Notes: a model not told the origin generated them from the letters alone. DNA of 64,000 nucleotides from Siphonodentalium dalli (GCA_032622095.1 CP136066.1:43351835-43415834), one strand, 5' to 3'. Counted from the first letter of the stretch, positions 25,108-35,562 are shown. A program made the numbers and translations.

Positions 25108-25762
25108 GGGTCGCTCTGTAGATTGTCATCAGACAAAGCTGCAAAACGCATATTCGTTTTCAGATTATACGAGCACCTTTTTGTCCGTCAAGAGCTACAC
25201 TCACATATGTCTGACATATACCATATCTTAGCTAAATTCTCTCTTTTAGAGCATGTATATAACTTTGAAAGATATGGCTTATTCCCTTCCAAATCTTTGT
25301 GGAAAAACTTGGTGCAGACTCAAATATCCGAATTTGAAAGGATTTCTTGGATTTCTTCTGCGACTACTGACCCGAAATTATCAGTATTTGCCAATGCACA
25401 TCCATCGCTTTGCATATCTCCTGTATGGGTAACATGCAGGGACTACCCAAAGGAAAACATTCACTTTCTTACTGGCAGCTCGCTTGCTCGCACATGCAGC
25501 ATATCGCGATAGTGGCATTTGTTTAAAGTGTGGCATGCCACACCAATGTCTTATTATGCGCATATTTATTGATTGTATCTTCCTTGCTGAATTACGGAAC
25601 TATGACTGGCAGGATTTTCTTGACCAGTTTGGGATTGAGGCCTTCCTGCATGTAGACGGACTGGAAAGGGAAGAGCTACTGGCCTGCTTCCTTGGTCATC
25701 ACCCATCCGATATTCCAGTTCACTCGGATTGGAGGGATCTTGTCATATTTTTGTCAGAGTGA
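25108..25762 (+). mobile_element. Broken LINE C-terminal region
   Basis: Two overlapping frames join into one protein tail. The first (to about 25455) has LLEHVYNFERYGLFPSKSLW and QISEFERISW. The second (to the stop at 25762) has FTFLLAARLLAHAAYRDSG, then CLKCGMPH and IDC, a Cys-Cys-His-Cys-type zinc knuckle. A motif of the form FPSK-x-x-WK followed by such a knuckle is what I know from the C-terminal end of non-LTR retrotransposon ORF2 proteins of marine invertebrates. A +1 frameshift near 25455 breaks it, and no reverse transcriptase core lies upstream, where the 136-bp array sits instead. A 5'-truncated dead copy. The clade is uncertain. Confidence 0.65.
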
Positions 25763-26344
25763 CTGCGAATATTTGGAAATTTTATCACATCGAACCAGGC
25801 TAGTAGCTTGCTCATCACACCAGTCGATACATACTGTGAACATTTTAACAAAATGACAAATACCGTCTTTCAATATTATTATGTATTTGTAACTTTAGCA
25901 CAAGTCACATATCGCGCACTTTGGTACTATGGTGCCCATATTAATTGGAAATGTACCTTTGTGTCACATTATAATTTTAACTCATTCACCTGCCGTGTAT
26001 AAGTTATTTTAAACACTCTGTCCTAGCTAGAATACACTTCTTAAAGGGGTGTGCGCTAGATATGACCATTCGTGGGACCGTCACCTTTTGTACTGGTGTG
26101 TCTGTACGGGGTTACCTTGAAAAACAAAAATTAATGGATCGGCCAAAGCCATGGGACCATACAATCCCGCCAGTGGTGGGCTAATCTGCTAGTATTAGAT
26201 ATACACACGGGCAGCCAACGACGGTTCAAGTTTGTTGTGCCGAACTTGTTGTCAAAACAGTCTTGAACCCCCGTTGACTGTACGGTGAATCCCCCACGAG
26301 CCTATTCAATCATACACGGTGTGAAAATGTCCTGATATAGTTAA
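25763..26344. other. Gene-free stretch
   Basis: May include the 3' tail of the LINE. Nothing else supported. Confidence 0.4.
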
Positions 26345-26607
26345 TTAAAGATACATAATCCGAATTAGCTCTCCTAAATTACGATTTCTTTGGCTTCGAG
26401 GGTAAAACATATTTGATTCGAGTCGAGGAACCCACCCACCAAAGCTCAGAGTTATCAGATGTCGATTTTTGAAATCTGTTATTTTTCAACACCTAGAATA
26501 TTTAGCGGCCAAAAGAAAATATTCGACAAGCAGAAATTGCGCTGAACAAATTGTTGCTATATATAACACGTTTTTAAAATGTTATACTATTGTTGACAGT
26601 GGTTAGC
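26345..26607 (-). repeat. Inverted C segment, left half
   Basis: Reverse complement of the D-element C segment: GATTCGAGTCGAGGAACCCA, TTATCAGATGTCGATTTTTG, TGTTGACAGTGGTTAGC. It continues at 26850-26960 after an insertion. Confidence 0.75.
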
Positions 26608-26843
26608 TCTACATGGATTATATCGCATAACATGTTATTTCCTTTTGCGAGTTTCGTCACAAGCCACATTGATTACCAATGGTAGATACGACAATTTTAC
26701 TTTTTAAAAATCTTTATTCGATACCTTGAAATGGAAACCGACGTACTCGATATATCGAATAGTCCAAAAATATATTCTGTTTCTATCGGTATTCAAAACG
26801 ATATCGAATAAACGGTATATTATCGAAATACCGTGCAGCCCTA
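26608..26843 (-). mobile_element. hAT-like insertion in the C segment
   Basis: The interrupted C segment resumes with a repeat of GTTAGC: 26602-26609 GTTAGCTC and 26844-26851 GTTAGCAT, an 8-bp duplication with two differences. The right end reads ATACCGTGCAGCCCTA, whose inverse TAGGGCTGCACGGTAT is a familiar hAT-style terminus. The left end is degenerate. The inside is rich in ATCGATAT-like sequence. Non-coding. Confidence 0.6.
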
Positions 26844-26849
26844 GTTAGC

Positions 26850-26985
26850 ATTATTCTTTGGTAATTAATCGATTCTGAAAACTATAGCGTCTTTTAAAGA
26901 ATTTTTGTTGTTTTTGGAATCTGATGAAACTGAGGACCATAAAATCGGATTGTGTACCTCTAAACTCATAGCATTATCGAAAGTT
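26850..26985 (-). repeat. Inverted C segment, right half
   Basis: GTAATTAATCGATTCTGA and following bases continue the C segment after the insertion, with substitutions. Confidence 0.6.
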
Positions 26986-27444
26986 GTGACCCGCCATATC
27001 AAATCCAGTCGGAAGTCGGGATTTTTTTACCCTGTGCCAATGCATTCTCTTATATATGCGAGTCGACCATAGGTCGCCTCGCATATATAAGAGAATGCAT
27101 TGGCCTAACATTTTTTTACAATTTTAATAATTTGTTCTTGTATTCTTTAACAATTTTATAATTTCACCCATACAGAGCCCCAGACAAACATGAGCAGACG
27201 ACACTCTTCTATATGCTTCTATATATGTGTGGGGTATACCTGCAGGGTATATTGGATGTTTTTTATTTTATGTCCTAAAAATTGTAAGAAACATTTATTT
27301 AAAAAACATGATACAAAATTGTAAGGCCAATGCAATCTCTTATATATGCGAGGCGACCTATGGTCGACTCGCATATATAAGAGAATGCATTGCCACAGGG
27401 TAAAAAAATCCCGACTTCCGACTGGATTTGATATGGAGGGTCAC
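26986..27444 (+). mobile_element. MITE family B, copy 2
   Basis: Complete 459-bp copy with both nested palindromes, at about 27035-27105 and 27325-27395. The right end has GGAGGGTCAC, one base off the usual. Same internal orientation as copy 1. Confidence 0.9.
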
Positions 27445-27633
27445 ATTTGTCTTAGCAATTTCTTGAACACGGTCGCTTTTGCACCGATTCAAGGCTGTGC
27501 ATAAGTTGAGTTCAACTCGTACGTGTATAAAAACTAGATTGAAAAACAGTTTTGAAGAGGACACCATAAACAATTAGAACAAAAAGAAAATATCGACGAA
27601 ACATCTTCCTCTTATACTCAGAGGTTCCGCAAA
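27445..27633. other. Spacer with a small hydrophobic ORF
   Basis: On the minus strand an ATG at 27604 opens a 30-codon frame whose N-terminus (MFRRYFLFVLIVYGVLF) looks like a signal anchor and stops at 27512. With no partner exon it is weak. Confidence 0.25.
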
Positions 27634-28045
27634 AAGTCTGCAAATAGTGTATCTGTCATTTGCAGAATGAGGTGCCCAGCGCGTGAATTTAGTGATGCTA
27701 TCCCGCACAGCGGGCTAGCACATCACCAAATTCACCATCTGGGGACCTCAGTCTGCTTATGCCTCATATTCTGGGAAGTATCTATAGTCTAAATTTAACA
27801 TTGTTTAGTTACTTTTTCCTTTCTGGGAAGTTTCTATATTCCCTAATTTGCAGAAGATAAAAGGCATAATCGAGGTTACTAATGTGTGAACGTCACCAAC
27901 TTCAACTAGGGACCTCCAATCTGATCCTAGGTCTCACATAGCAGTTGAGGCATAAGCATAATGAGATTCACAGCGGACTAGCATCACTAAATTCACCCTC
28001 TGTGGACCTTATTCTGCAAATGACAGACAAACTATTTGCAGACTT
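27634..28045. mobile_element. Palindrome-ended element P, copy 1
   Basis: Termini AAGTCTGCAAATAG and CTATTTGCAGACTT are perfect inverses. Inside each end lies a second, self-complementary ~90-bp block (GAGGTGCCCAG…GTGAATTTAGTGATGC…TCACCAAATTCACC…GGGGACCTC). The right block is partly deleted. The middle has GGGAAGTATCTATAGTC and TCTGATCCTAGGTCT. Non-coding; superfamily unknown. Confidence 0.85.
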
Positions 28046-28069
28046 GATCCCGCGCGGTAGCACGTGAAG

Positions 28070-28207
28070 ATGCAGACAATGGACCCGGATCAATTCGGAC
28101 TCTTGTTCCGAAACGAAGCGCTATGCACGGACAATTCCCCCCAACATCGATCCACTTATTCGCCTTTAATGTACAATGACAGCAAACTCAACACGAATAT
28201 AAAATAG
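28070..28207 (+). other. Small ORF, 45 codons
   Basis: ATG to TAG with a hydrophilic protein-like sequence (MQTMDPDQFGLLFRNEALC…). A stop lies just upstream in frame. No domain or splice support; listed only because the composition differs from the surroundings. Confidence 0.12.
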
Positions 28208-28274
28208 TCATGAGAATAATGAAGCATCAACTAATAAGCTCTCCTCAATATGTAATTCACAAAGGAGTACTTAC

Positions 28275-28381
28275 TCTGTATACGCGTTGTTGTCGTTTCT
28301 GAATATATAACGGAGGCTCATCGTCCATTCATCGCCACGCGCACATAGAGATAATACTTGTTTCCAGGGAGTCATGTGCAT
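28275..28381 (-). CDS. Candidate coding exon, unknown protein
   Basis: Reading on the minus strand from ATG at 28381, 35 codons plus two bases run to a textbook donor (ACAGA then GTAAGTACTCC) at 28274. The peptide includes MTPWKQVLSLCARGDEW and LRYIFRNDNNAYT, balanced and non-repetitive. An in-frame acceptor-like CGTGTATTAG just before the start means it could be an internal exon. A 37-bp tandem duplication (two ACTCCCTGGAAAC) overlaps its start. I could not place the next exon (phase 2) downstream. Family not recognised. Confidence 0.28.
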
Positions 28382-29827
28382 GTAGATCTAATACACGTTT
28401 CCAGGGAGTAAATACAGTATAGGTGAGTTTTTTGTTGTTTTAGTTATGTACCCCCTCCCAAATAGAGGGTGTGACGGGTGTCATCCCCTATAACCACATG
28501 CATGCATCCAACCGGCCCCGAATCCTGAGTATACCGGTACCAGTTAAAAGATACGGGTGAATCCCGAGTACAAGTTAAATGGACATGGCTCATTCGAACT
28601 TCAACATCATTTACAAGGATGTATACGAAAAGGTTGAAAATATATACAAAATATTGATATACCGTCTTCGGGTATAAGCTCTAATAATGCTTGAAATTTA
28701 AATTTCCGCAAATAAGTAAAACAAACGCTCTTTATTTTTACCATATCAGGAATTGACTAACAGGGGGTGATTTTTATTTCTGAATTCGATCACTTGAATT
28801 AGTCAATATGTGTCCACATAAGAACGTTTAGCGTTTTATCGACCTATATATATGTTGGTTCCTGCATCGTATCGCGTTGTAAGTGCATGAGCATAATGTG
28901 GACATTAAAACTGCCAAGTTACTTTAATTATAAAATATGGAATTACTAGACGTAGTGATTGAACACTAAAATCATAGTTTTCACACGTTATCAGAAGTAA
29001 TCTCCACAACTTTAACATATCAAGAGGTCTCAAACTGAAGAATTGTGTCATTATGGCCTGGGAAATAATACAAATTTGAGTAATATTGTGCAAAACAAAT
29101 TTTTTTACCAGATGTTGTGATGAATCCTCTATATCGGTTACATTGTGCATATGAATCCCGAGTACCAGTTAATTATATAGAAATCCCGCGTACTATACTT
29201 CAAAATCACCAGAATTCCGCGTATCAGAACGGGGGGGGGGGGGTGACATCCTCCAAATATGGCAGACTTTGCACGGATCCAAAATGACCTCCACGACAAC
29301 ATACTATAATTAACAAAAGGAAATTTGTGAATTTTGTTAATTAAATTAGGAAAAATAAATTTAAATCATCAAACAAGTACTTCCAATTTCGTGTCCATTT
29401 TGTAGATCTTTCTTTCCTGAGTTGAATACTACAACTACAAGAATGCGGCGCAGTCACACCTATACATACCTGAATATTATCTCCATGTACATGTATATAC
29501 CCCTGGCTAACTGGTCCTGCTAATTTGATATGGTGATGCTAGGTCCTTCTGATCACGAAAAGCCTTGATGATGGTGGTCCAAAAGCGAAATTAAGCGAGG
29601 CTGTTAAGCTCTAACCTTGTCATTTTGCGGTGATTGGATATTCTGGGCGATTTGATCAAAAGCCAGTATATAAAATATGAATGTTTTAAAACATATTTTA
29701 TTAATGGTGGCGCTGGTGTTCGCAAATGACAGGAATTGCCATCTCATTTAAGATCGGTTTGCAACAACCATTGCAACAATATTTCACAATTTACATGTTT
29801 ATGAATGATTTGAACACATAGTGGCCT
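28382..29827. other. Gene-free stretch
   Basis: 28570-28760 is a diverged D-element segment (GGACATGGCTCATTCGAAC, then CAAACGCTCTTTATTTTTAC). A G tract lies near 29231. Nothing coding is supported. Confidence 0.45.
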
Positions 29828-30484
29828 TTTATACGCCCGTTTGAAAAAACGGTTGCCTTATGTAAATGGGTTGTTCGTCCGTCGTCCGTCCGCTTTTGGT
29901 TTCCGGATGATAACTTTATATTGAATCAAGTGAACTGAACCAAATTTTGTGTATTAGTTTACCACCCCAAAATACAGATCAAGTTCGAATATGGGTTTCG
30001 TCCGCATGATTTTGACTGAGTTATGCCCCTTTTTCGACTTAGATTTTACCTGATTTGCGGTTTCCGGATGATAACTTTATATTGAATCAAGTGAACTGAA
30101 CCAAATTTTGTATATTAGTTTACCACCCCAAAATACAGATCAAGTTCGAATATGGGTTTCGTCCGCATGATTTTGACTGAGTTATGCCCCTTTTTCGACT
30201 TAGATTTTACCTGATTTGCGGTTTCCGGATGATAACTTTATATTGAATCAAGTGAACTGAACCAAATTTTGTATATTAGTTCACCACCCCAAAATACAGA
30301 TTAAGGTCGAATATGGGTTTCGTCCGCATGATTTTTACTGAGTTGTGCCCCTTTTTCGACTTAAATTTTGTCTGATATGCGGTTTCCAGATGATAACTTT
30401 AGATTGAATCGAGTGAACAGAACCGAATTTGGTATACATATCAAGTTGTCTACCTGCCCCACTCTACTCCAGAAACGGGCGTAC
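29828..30484 (+). mobile_element. TIR element with 161-bp internal array
   Basis: Ends TACGCCCGTTT (29831) and AAACGGGCGTA (about 30472-30482) are inverted, with TA-like flanks. Inside, TTTCCGGATGATAACTTTA starts units at 29900, 30061 and 30222, with a diverged one at 30383, each exactly 161 bases apart. GTCCGTCGTCCGTCCG precedes the first. Repeats of this style are common in marine invertebrate DNA. No coding. Confidence 0.7.
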
Positions 30485-30600
30485 TATGCCACGCCCCGAC
30501 GGCGTGCTCTTGTTAACGTATTATACCACGCCCCGACGGCGTGCTCTTGTTTCGTATTATATACCACGCCCCGACGGCGTGGTCTTGTTTCGATTTGTTC
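30485..30600 (+). repeat. Three ~40-bp GC-rich hairpin repeats
   Basis: CACGCCCCGACGGCGTG occurs three times, each able to fold (CACGCC with GGCGTG), followed by TCTTGTT. Confidence 0.85.
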
Positions 30601-30622
30601 GGATCATCCAAACACCGCGAAG

Positions 30623-30734
30623 ATGGTAACTTTAACTAAAATAACGGTATCGGTTCTCTTATCAGCATTGCTTTGTACTACCAGCATCGTAGCAGTTCAG
30701 AATACCCACCAGCATCATAGCATTCATGACGGGA
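30623..30734 (+). CDS. Secreted protein gene, exon 1 (signal peptide)
   Basis: ATG at 30623 sits in a good start context (A at -3, G at +4). The first 25 residues form a clear signal peptide: basic MVTLTK, then hydrophobic VSVLLSALLCTTSIVAV, with likely cleavage near VAVQ-NTH. A His-rich stretch (NTHQHHSIHDG) follows. A donor GTAAGC begins at 30735, leaving 37 codons plus one base. The frame is also open upstream to 30368 through repeats, which I do not count as coding. The last ~14 bases and the donor resemble the end of a MITE that fills the intron, so the splice site may be TE-derived. The protein (125 residues with exons 2 and 3) would enter the secretory pathway. Family not recognised. 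Confidence 0.42.
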
Positions 30735-31336
30735 GTAAGCTTCCTGAAATTTTTGCGAAAGCCTATGGTCGCCTCGCATATATAAGAGAGTCCGTTGGCC
30801 TAACAAATTATATATATTTTTATAATTGTTAAAAAATGTACGAAACAATGATAAAAAATGAATTTTTTTTTTAAAGAATGTAAGAAATAATGATACAAAT
30901 TGATAAAGAATAAAGAAAAAATTATAAAAAATTATAAAATTGTTAAAGAATGTAAGAAAAAATTACAAAAATTGATAAAGAATGTAAGAATTGTTTTTAA
31001 TGATGTATACGATAATGCATTGGCCTAACATTTCTTTATCATTTTTTGTTTATTCGTTAACAATTTTATCATTTTTTCTTATATTCTTTAACAATTTTGT
31101 TAAAGAATGTAAGAACAAATTATAAAAAAAAATGATAAAATTGTTAAAGAATATAAGTACAAAATGATAAAAATTGTTATAGAATGTCAGAAAAAAATTA
31201 TAAAAAATGATAAATTGTTAGTCCAATGCATTATCTTATATATGCGAGGCGACCTATGGTCCGACTCGTATATATTAGAGAATGCATTGGCACATGGTCT
31301 TTAATGTTGCGCCAGCCAGCTCCCGCCATGAAAGTG
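30721..31336. mobile_element. MITE family B2 in intron 1
   Basis: The right end CATGAAAGTG is followed by TTAA (31337-31340). The left end resembles it (TTCATGACGGGAG) but lacks TTAA. Inside are B-type palindrome halves (CCTATGGTCGCCTCGCATAT near 30764, and 31210-31290) and a long expansion of GTTAAAGAATGTAAGAA-type sequence in both orientations. Confidence 0.65.
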
Positions 31337-31415
31337 TTAACAATGCATGGGTGGCGCAACAAGCATGGGAGATTGATATTTTATTTTAGGTGCTTATGTG
31401 TCGCTGATCGTTAAG

Positions 31416-31495
31416 ATGTCTTTGACTATTGGTTCCGCCGGATCATCAAGACCCGTTTCGAGGGCGAGTTCAAGGTCGGGAAACAGCCTTTATCG
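31416..31495 (+). CDS. Secreted protein gene, exon 2
   Basis: The acceptor is CGTTAAG (31415), with a T-rich tract upstream (TATTTTATTTTAG). The donor is GTGAGT at 31496. The 80 bases plus one from exon 1 make exactly 27 codons with no stop and end in phase 0. The encoded segment NVFDYWFRRIIKTRFEGEF then KVGKQPLS is rich in aromatic and basic residues and reads as genuine protein. A stronger acceptor at 31389 would put a stop in this frame. No known domain recognised. Confidence 0.4.
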
Positions 31496-31860
31496 GTGAG
31501 TGTTCCACACATGTATGTAAATGTAAGCAAATCTCTTCTCGGCTATATAGTGTGCCAAGAGTTTACAATATTACATCATGAGAACCATGCAATGCCATAA
31601 GTTGTAATTTAACTGATATTTGCCAGAAAAATCCTTTAAATATATGGCAAAAAAATAAGCAATAAAACAACCAAATACACATATTCTGACATTGAAAATT
31701 CCCTGGAAATTTAGCCAGTGGTGTGAACATTAACTAACGCTACGTTCACACAGCACGCACATGTTGATGAACCTATTCGCAGATGGCTATCTATTTCACA
31801 ATTTTGAATGACATATTTGGAAGTACAGAATGTGCCTTCTGTTGTTTTGTCGCTAGTTAA

Positions 31861-32092
31861 CACTTTCACGATGAGAGCATTGCAGCATTGAAGATCCTGT
31901 GCCAGTGCGTTCTCTTGTGAGGAACCTCGCATATATAAGAGAATTCACTGACTTACAAGGTCGAGGTAAGTAGTGTTAGGCCATTGTATTCTATTATATA
32001 TGTGAGGCTCCATATGTGAGACTCTAATATATAAGAGAGTGCATTGGCACAGGGTTTTCGCAAAATATCAGGAAGCTCCAGTCATGGAAGGG
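31861..32092. mobile_element. MITE family B2 in intron 2, TTAA flanks
   Basis: Flanked by TTAA on both sides (31857-31860 and 32093-32096). The core holds the B palindrome (ATATATAAGAGAGTGCATTG) and GGCACAGGGTTTTCGCAAAA. TTAA duplication is the hallmark of piggyBac-type elements; no transposase is present. The left and right ends are only weakly similar. Confidence 0.65.
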
Positions 32093-32269
32093 TTAAAGCG
32101 ATTAAACGCCACGAGGTGTTGCACCATTGACTCGTGTCAGATAAGTGTATGTATTTAATCATAAGCTATCAATCTACGAAATACTGTAAAATAATTGGAT
32201 GTCACATATTTTGTCATTAAGGTTATTTAAGAAATTAATATATGGTGTGTTAGACACATGTCTTCTCAG

Positions 32270-32455
32270 TCCACAACAGCGATATACAATGTAAGCTGTC
32301 GTGGGGCGATAAGACTTGGTCTAAGTTCAGCCGAATTGAATCTGATGCCAGTTAATTATGTCAATCACGTTATCGTTGCTAAGTGCTTGAAAATTTATAT
32401 TGGGCTGACATATGTGCGGCGTGGGCTAGTCTCAAATTATCGGCAGATTTCGTGA
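32270..32455 (+). CDS. Secreted protein gene, exon 3 and stop
   Basis: The acceptor ATGTCTTCTCAG ends at 32269. The frame set by exon 2 (phase 0) is open for 61 codons to TGA at 32453-32455. It contains YNVSCRGAIRLGLSSAEL, PVNYVNHVIVAKC and YVRRGLVSNYRQIS. Two cysteines 33 residues apart could form one disulfide in a secreted protein. An in-frame ATG at 32258 could alternatively start a 65-codon ORF. Poly(A) signals follow the stop directly. Family not recognised. Confidence 0.38.
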   Translation, partial: STTAIYNVSCRGAIRLGLSSAELNLMPVNYVNHVIVAKCLKIYIGLTYVRRGLVSNYRQIS

Positions 32456-32456
32456 A

Positions 32457-32466
32457 AATAAATAAA
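32457..32466 (+). promoter_or_regulatory. Candidate polyadenylation signals
   Basis: Overlapping AATAAA hexamers right after the exon 3 stop codon. Confidence 0.45.
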
Positions 32467-32533
32467 TAAGAATACACTCTGCTTTTTCATGGAAATAAAT
32501 AATCAAAAAGCTATATCAATATAAGAAATAAAT

Positions 32534-32890
32534 GTAGTGGGTGTTATTGGGGCTGAAGGGGTCATTCTCTCACACACACACAAATGCTGAAGGGTACACA
32601 TGTTTTGAAAATGTGCTGAAGGGTATACAGGTTTAATAGCGTTTAGTTTACGTATCTGCCATGATTTATGTTAGAGAATAATATATTGTTTACATTCCAA
32701 TGAACATTAAAATGAACTGAACACAAACTGCTGATGGGCGCCATATTTCAGAAACACAGTTTAAGTAACGGTGTTAATGCCGATCACAAACAATGTGTAC
32801 CCTTCAGCACATTTTCAAACCCTGTGTACCCATCAGAACTTTTTTTGGTGAGTGACCCCTTCAGCGTTATTGTGGGATACAGCGCTGCTG
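32534..32890. mobile_element. ~355-bp fold-back element
   Basis: GGGCTGAAGGGGTCATTCTC (about 32549) is inverted as GTGAGTGACCCCTTCAGCG (about 32849). GTGCTGAAGGGTATACAGG (32613) is inverted as TGTGTACCCTTCAGCAC (32791). The 72-codon ORF at 32734 lies in an arm. Confidence 0.75.
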
Positions 32891-34440
32891 ACGAATTGCG
32901 TGTCAATTTGTCAGCGCGTGAACGTACCCTAATGCTGAAACCGTTTAGTTAGACTTGCCGATACTGGGACAACCACAACGCGTCACATGTTCCAATAATT
33001 ACCTCGAATATATGTACATGGGCATTACCTAGTGGGCAATTTCGATTTGAGTAGGTCCTTTGATTTTTTATCTCTCAAAATACACGAGTTGGATTGAATA
33101 GCACAGTTTGACCAACTAATCCACTTACGTCTGCTAATTATCTTCCAATCACAATACCCGCTCGTCGCGTGTGCGGTGATCAAACTAGGATATTTGTTCG
33201 ATCCATATAATTTGTAATTCAAACAAGACGCGGGGGACCCATTGTTCATGATCATCGAACTTCAATTCGCACAAACACACTTTTGTAGAGATTTTCTCAC
33301 CCCAGGTTATACTTACGTTGACATCAAACAGTGCATGGTTAACCACGAAGCTACGGTGTCGCGGTTTGCAGAATATTCCTTACTTTTCTAAATAATTTTG
33401 TATTGTGAATCCCACTTTGAGCACTATGAATGCTGTCATAAATAGTCGTTCTATTAGGATCCTGAATGTTTTATTTAGATACGTAAGTCCCAATGGTGAC
33501 TACATGGCGCTGCAGCTATTCGTGGGTTAATGCCCCGATAAATTCCCTTCATGAACAACGAATTAATATGTCGAGCTGATGTGTGGACAGGTCTACACAT
33601 ATTATTTTTTTTTGCATGGGGTCAGTTTACATTTCGAATAATAGGATAAATGAATGCTGCATAAGGTGCAACCATGAAATAAAGACTTTTCTGTGTAATG
33701 TGTTATGAACGAAGAATAATTACGAAAAGACAACATCCAATGATGGCGCGTGATTTAAATTCTAACATAGTTTAGATTGGTTTTGCGGAGTTATCCGGAT
33801 ATTGAGAATTCTTTGTGAGGCTAAAAATTCGCCGGAATACAGAGATTACGACATGGCGGCCAAGTTGATGAGGTAACTGTGGGGAAATGCATGAGAATAT
33901 ATAAGTACGAGAGTATATATTTAAATGGAGACTGTGTCTAAATTTCCAATATTTGCACGATTTGATTAACTGAAGTAACAACACGAACATTAACACATAC
34001 GCCATGTGTGAGTGTCGATGGAACGTACCTCGCTTTGCAAGAAATTTTGTTTGTAGATCAAATATATCAACTTTTACTTAATTTGAGTACGATATTTGAA
34101 ACATTCAATGATACCAATTTACAAATGAAACAAAACACCGGAATGCATAATTACTATACGATCGCTAAAGAGATATTCTGATTCTTCTCATACTATTTCT
34201 CGACGAATGTGTCAAATAAAATGTTAGATTTATGTCACCACATCCAGGTATTAATAAATCATCAGTGGATGTCTTGAATTTGATGTCATATATTTCGTGA
34301 TTGCTTTTTCTGCAATGCGTGTGCTAATTTCGAATTATCCAAATCCACCGCCCGTTATGTAATTGTGGTTATACGTCGAAAAATTTGAAACTTCTAATAT
34401 ATCGTAATCGAGTTTATTGCTTGAATCATAAACTCTATTT
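32891..34440. other. Stretch with weak minus-strand exon signals
   Basis: No gene is firmly supported. Minus-strand donors GTAAGTATAACC (about 33317) and GTAAGTGG (about 33127) follow open frames (…FVVNHALFDVN, and …YCDWKIISRR), and a good acceptor (CATTTCCCCACAG, about 33870) precedes another. I could not join them into one consistent model. Confidence 0.25.
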
Positions 34441-34898
34441 GTGACCCGCCATATCAAATCCAGTCGTAAGTCGGGATTTTTTTACCCTGTGCCAATGCAT
34501 TCTCTTATATATGCGAGTCGACCATAGGTCGCCTCGCATATATAAGAGAATGCATTGGCCTAACAATTTTTTACAATTTTAATAATTTTTTCTTGTATTC
34601 TTTAACAATTTTATAATTTCACCCATACAGAGCCCCAGACAAACATGAGCAGACGACACTCTTCTATATGCTTCTATATATGTGTGGGGCTCCCTGCAGG
34701 GTAATGGATGTTTTTTTATTTTATGTCCTAAAAATTGTAAGAAACATTTATTTAAAACAAATGATAAAAAATTGTTAGGCCAATGCATTCTCTTATATAT
34801 GCGAGGCGACCTATGGTCGACTCGCATATATAAGAGAATGCATTGGCACAGGGTAAAAAAAATCCCGAAATACGACTGGATTTGATATGGCGGGTCAC
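34441..34898 (+). mobile_element. MITE family B, copy 3
   Basis: Complete 458-bp copy with intact GTGACCCGCC ends and both palindromes. Flanks are ATTT on both sides, a 4-bp target duplication. Confidence 0.92.
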
Positions 34899-34913
34899 AT
34901 TTAATATAAATTC

Positions 34914-35000
34914 ATGTTGAAACTCGCAATTCTTCTGAGTATGTATTCAGTATCCTCGACTCAAATTAATTCATTTGTAGCATATGTTCCCATGCAATAA
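34914..35000 (+). other. Small hydrophobic ORF beside the MITE
   Basis: ATG to TAA, 28 codons starting MLKLAILLSMYSVSSTQ, signal-peptide-like, with AATAAA overlapping the stop. Such short hydrophobic frames arise easily in AT-rich DNA. Confidence 0.15.
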
Positions 35001-35176
35001 AGTGGAAGGCGTCTAATAAATGGTCGCATTCGCGTATACAACACCACTTTAATGGTGCATTCCATAAGCTAATTTTCAGCTGACCAAGCGTAAAAACGTG
35101 TAAAACTTCTCCATCACAATCATATCCTCGTGCAAATATGTTCATATTGGAACTAAATATTCACGTAGTTTCATAT

Positions 35177-35562
35177 TAGACTTATTGTATACTGAAATAA
35201 GCCCATTGTATACTGAAATAAGCCCATTGTATACTGAAATAAGCCCATTGTATACTGAAATAAGCCCATGTAGTGGACGTATACCCGTTATTCCGTTTTG
35301 TGGCTCGGGCCGCAATGAAAACACATTGCAAAAAGCGTGATTCTGGTAAGTATTGTCAACGAACAAAGGTAGATTAAATAATGCCAATATGGGCTTATTT
35401 TATATGGAAATAGTTCCATATTGGACTGTTTTAGAACCCGTGGTTTGTGTTTATATATAGAGAGTGTAAATCAGATTGAAATAATACCGAGATGGGCATA
35501 TTTATGTTTTTATGGGCTTATTTATGTTTTTATGGGCTTATTTATGTTTTTGAAATAAGTTT
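35177..35562. repeat. 21-bp and ~20-bp minisatellites
   Basis: TTGTATACTGAAATAAGCCCA repeats four to five times at 35184-35270. TTATGGGCTTATTTATGTTT repeats about three times at 35490-35555. A non-repetitive spacer separates them. Confidence 0.9.

Noticed and set aside
32073..32160. Cysteine-rich frame (…RCCTIDSC…) that could be an alternative last exon of the secreted-protein gene
   Set aside because: Its start lies inside a TTAA-flanked MITE end shared with other loci, and no proper donor or poly(A) signal follows.
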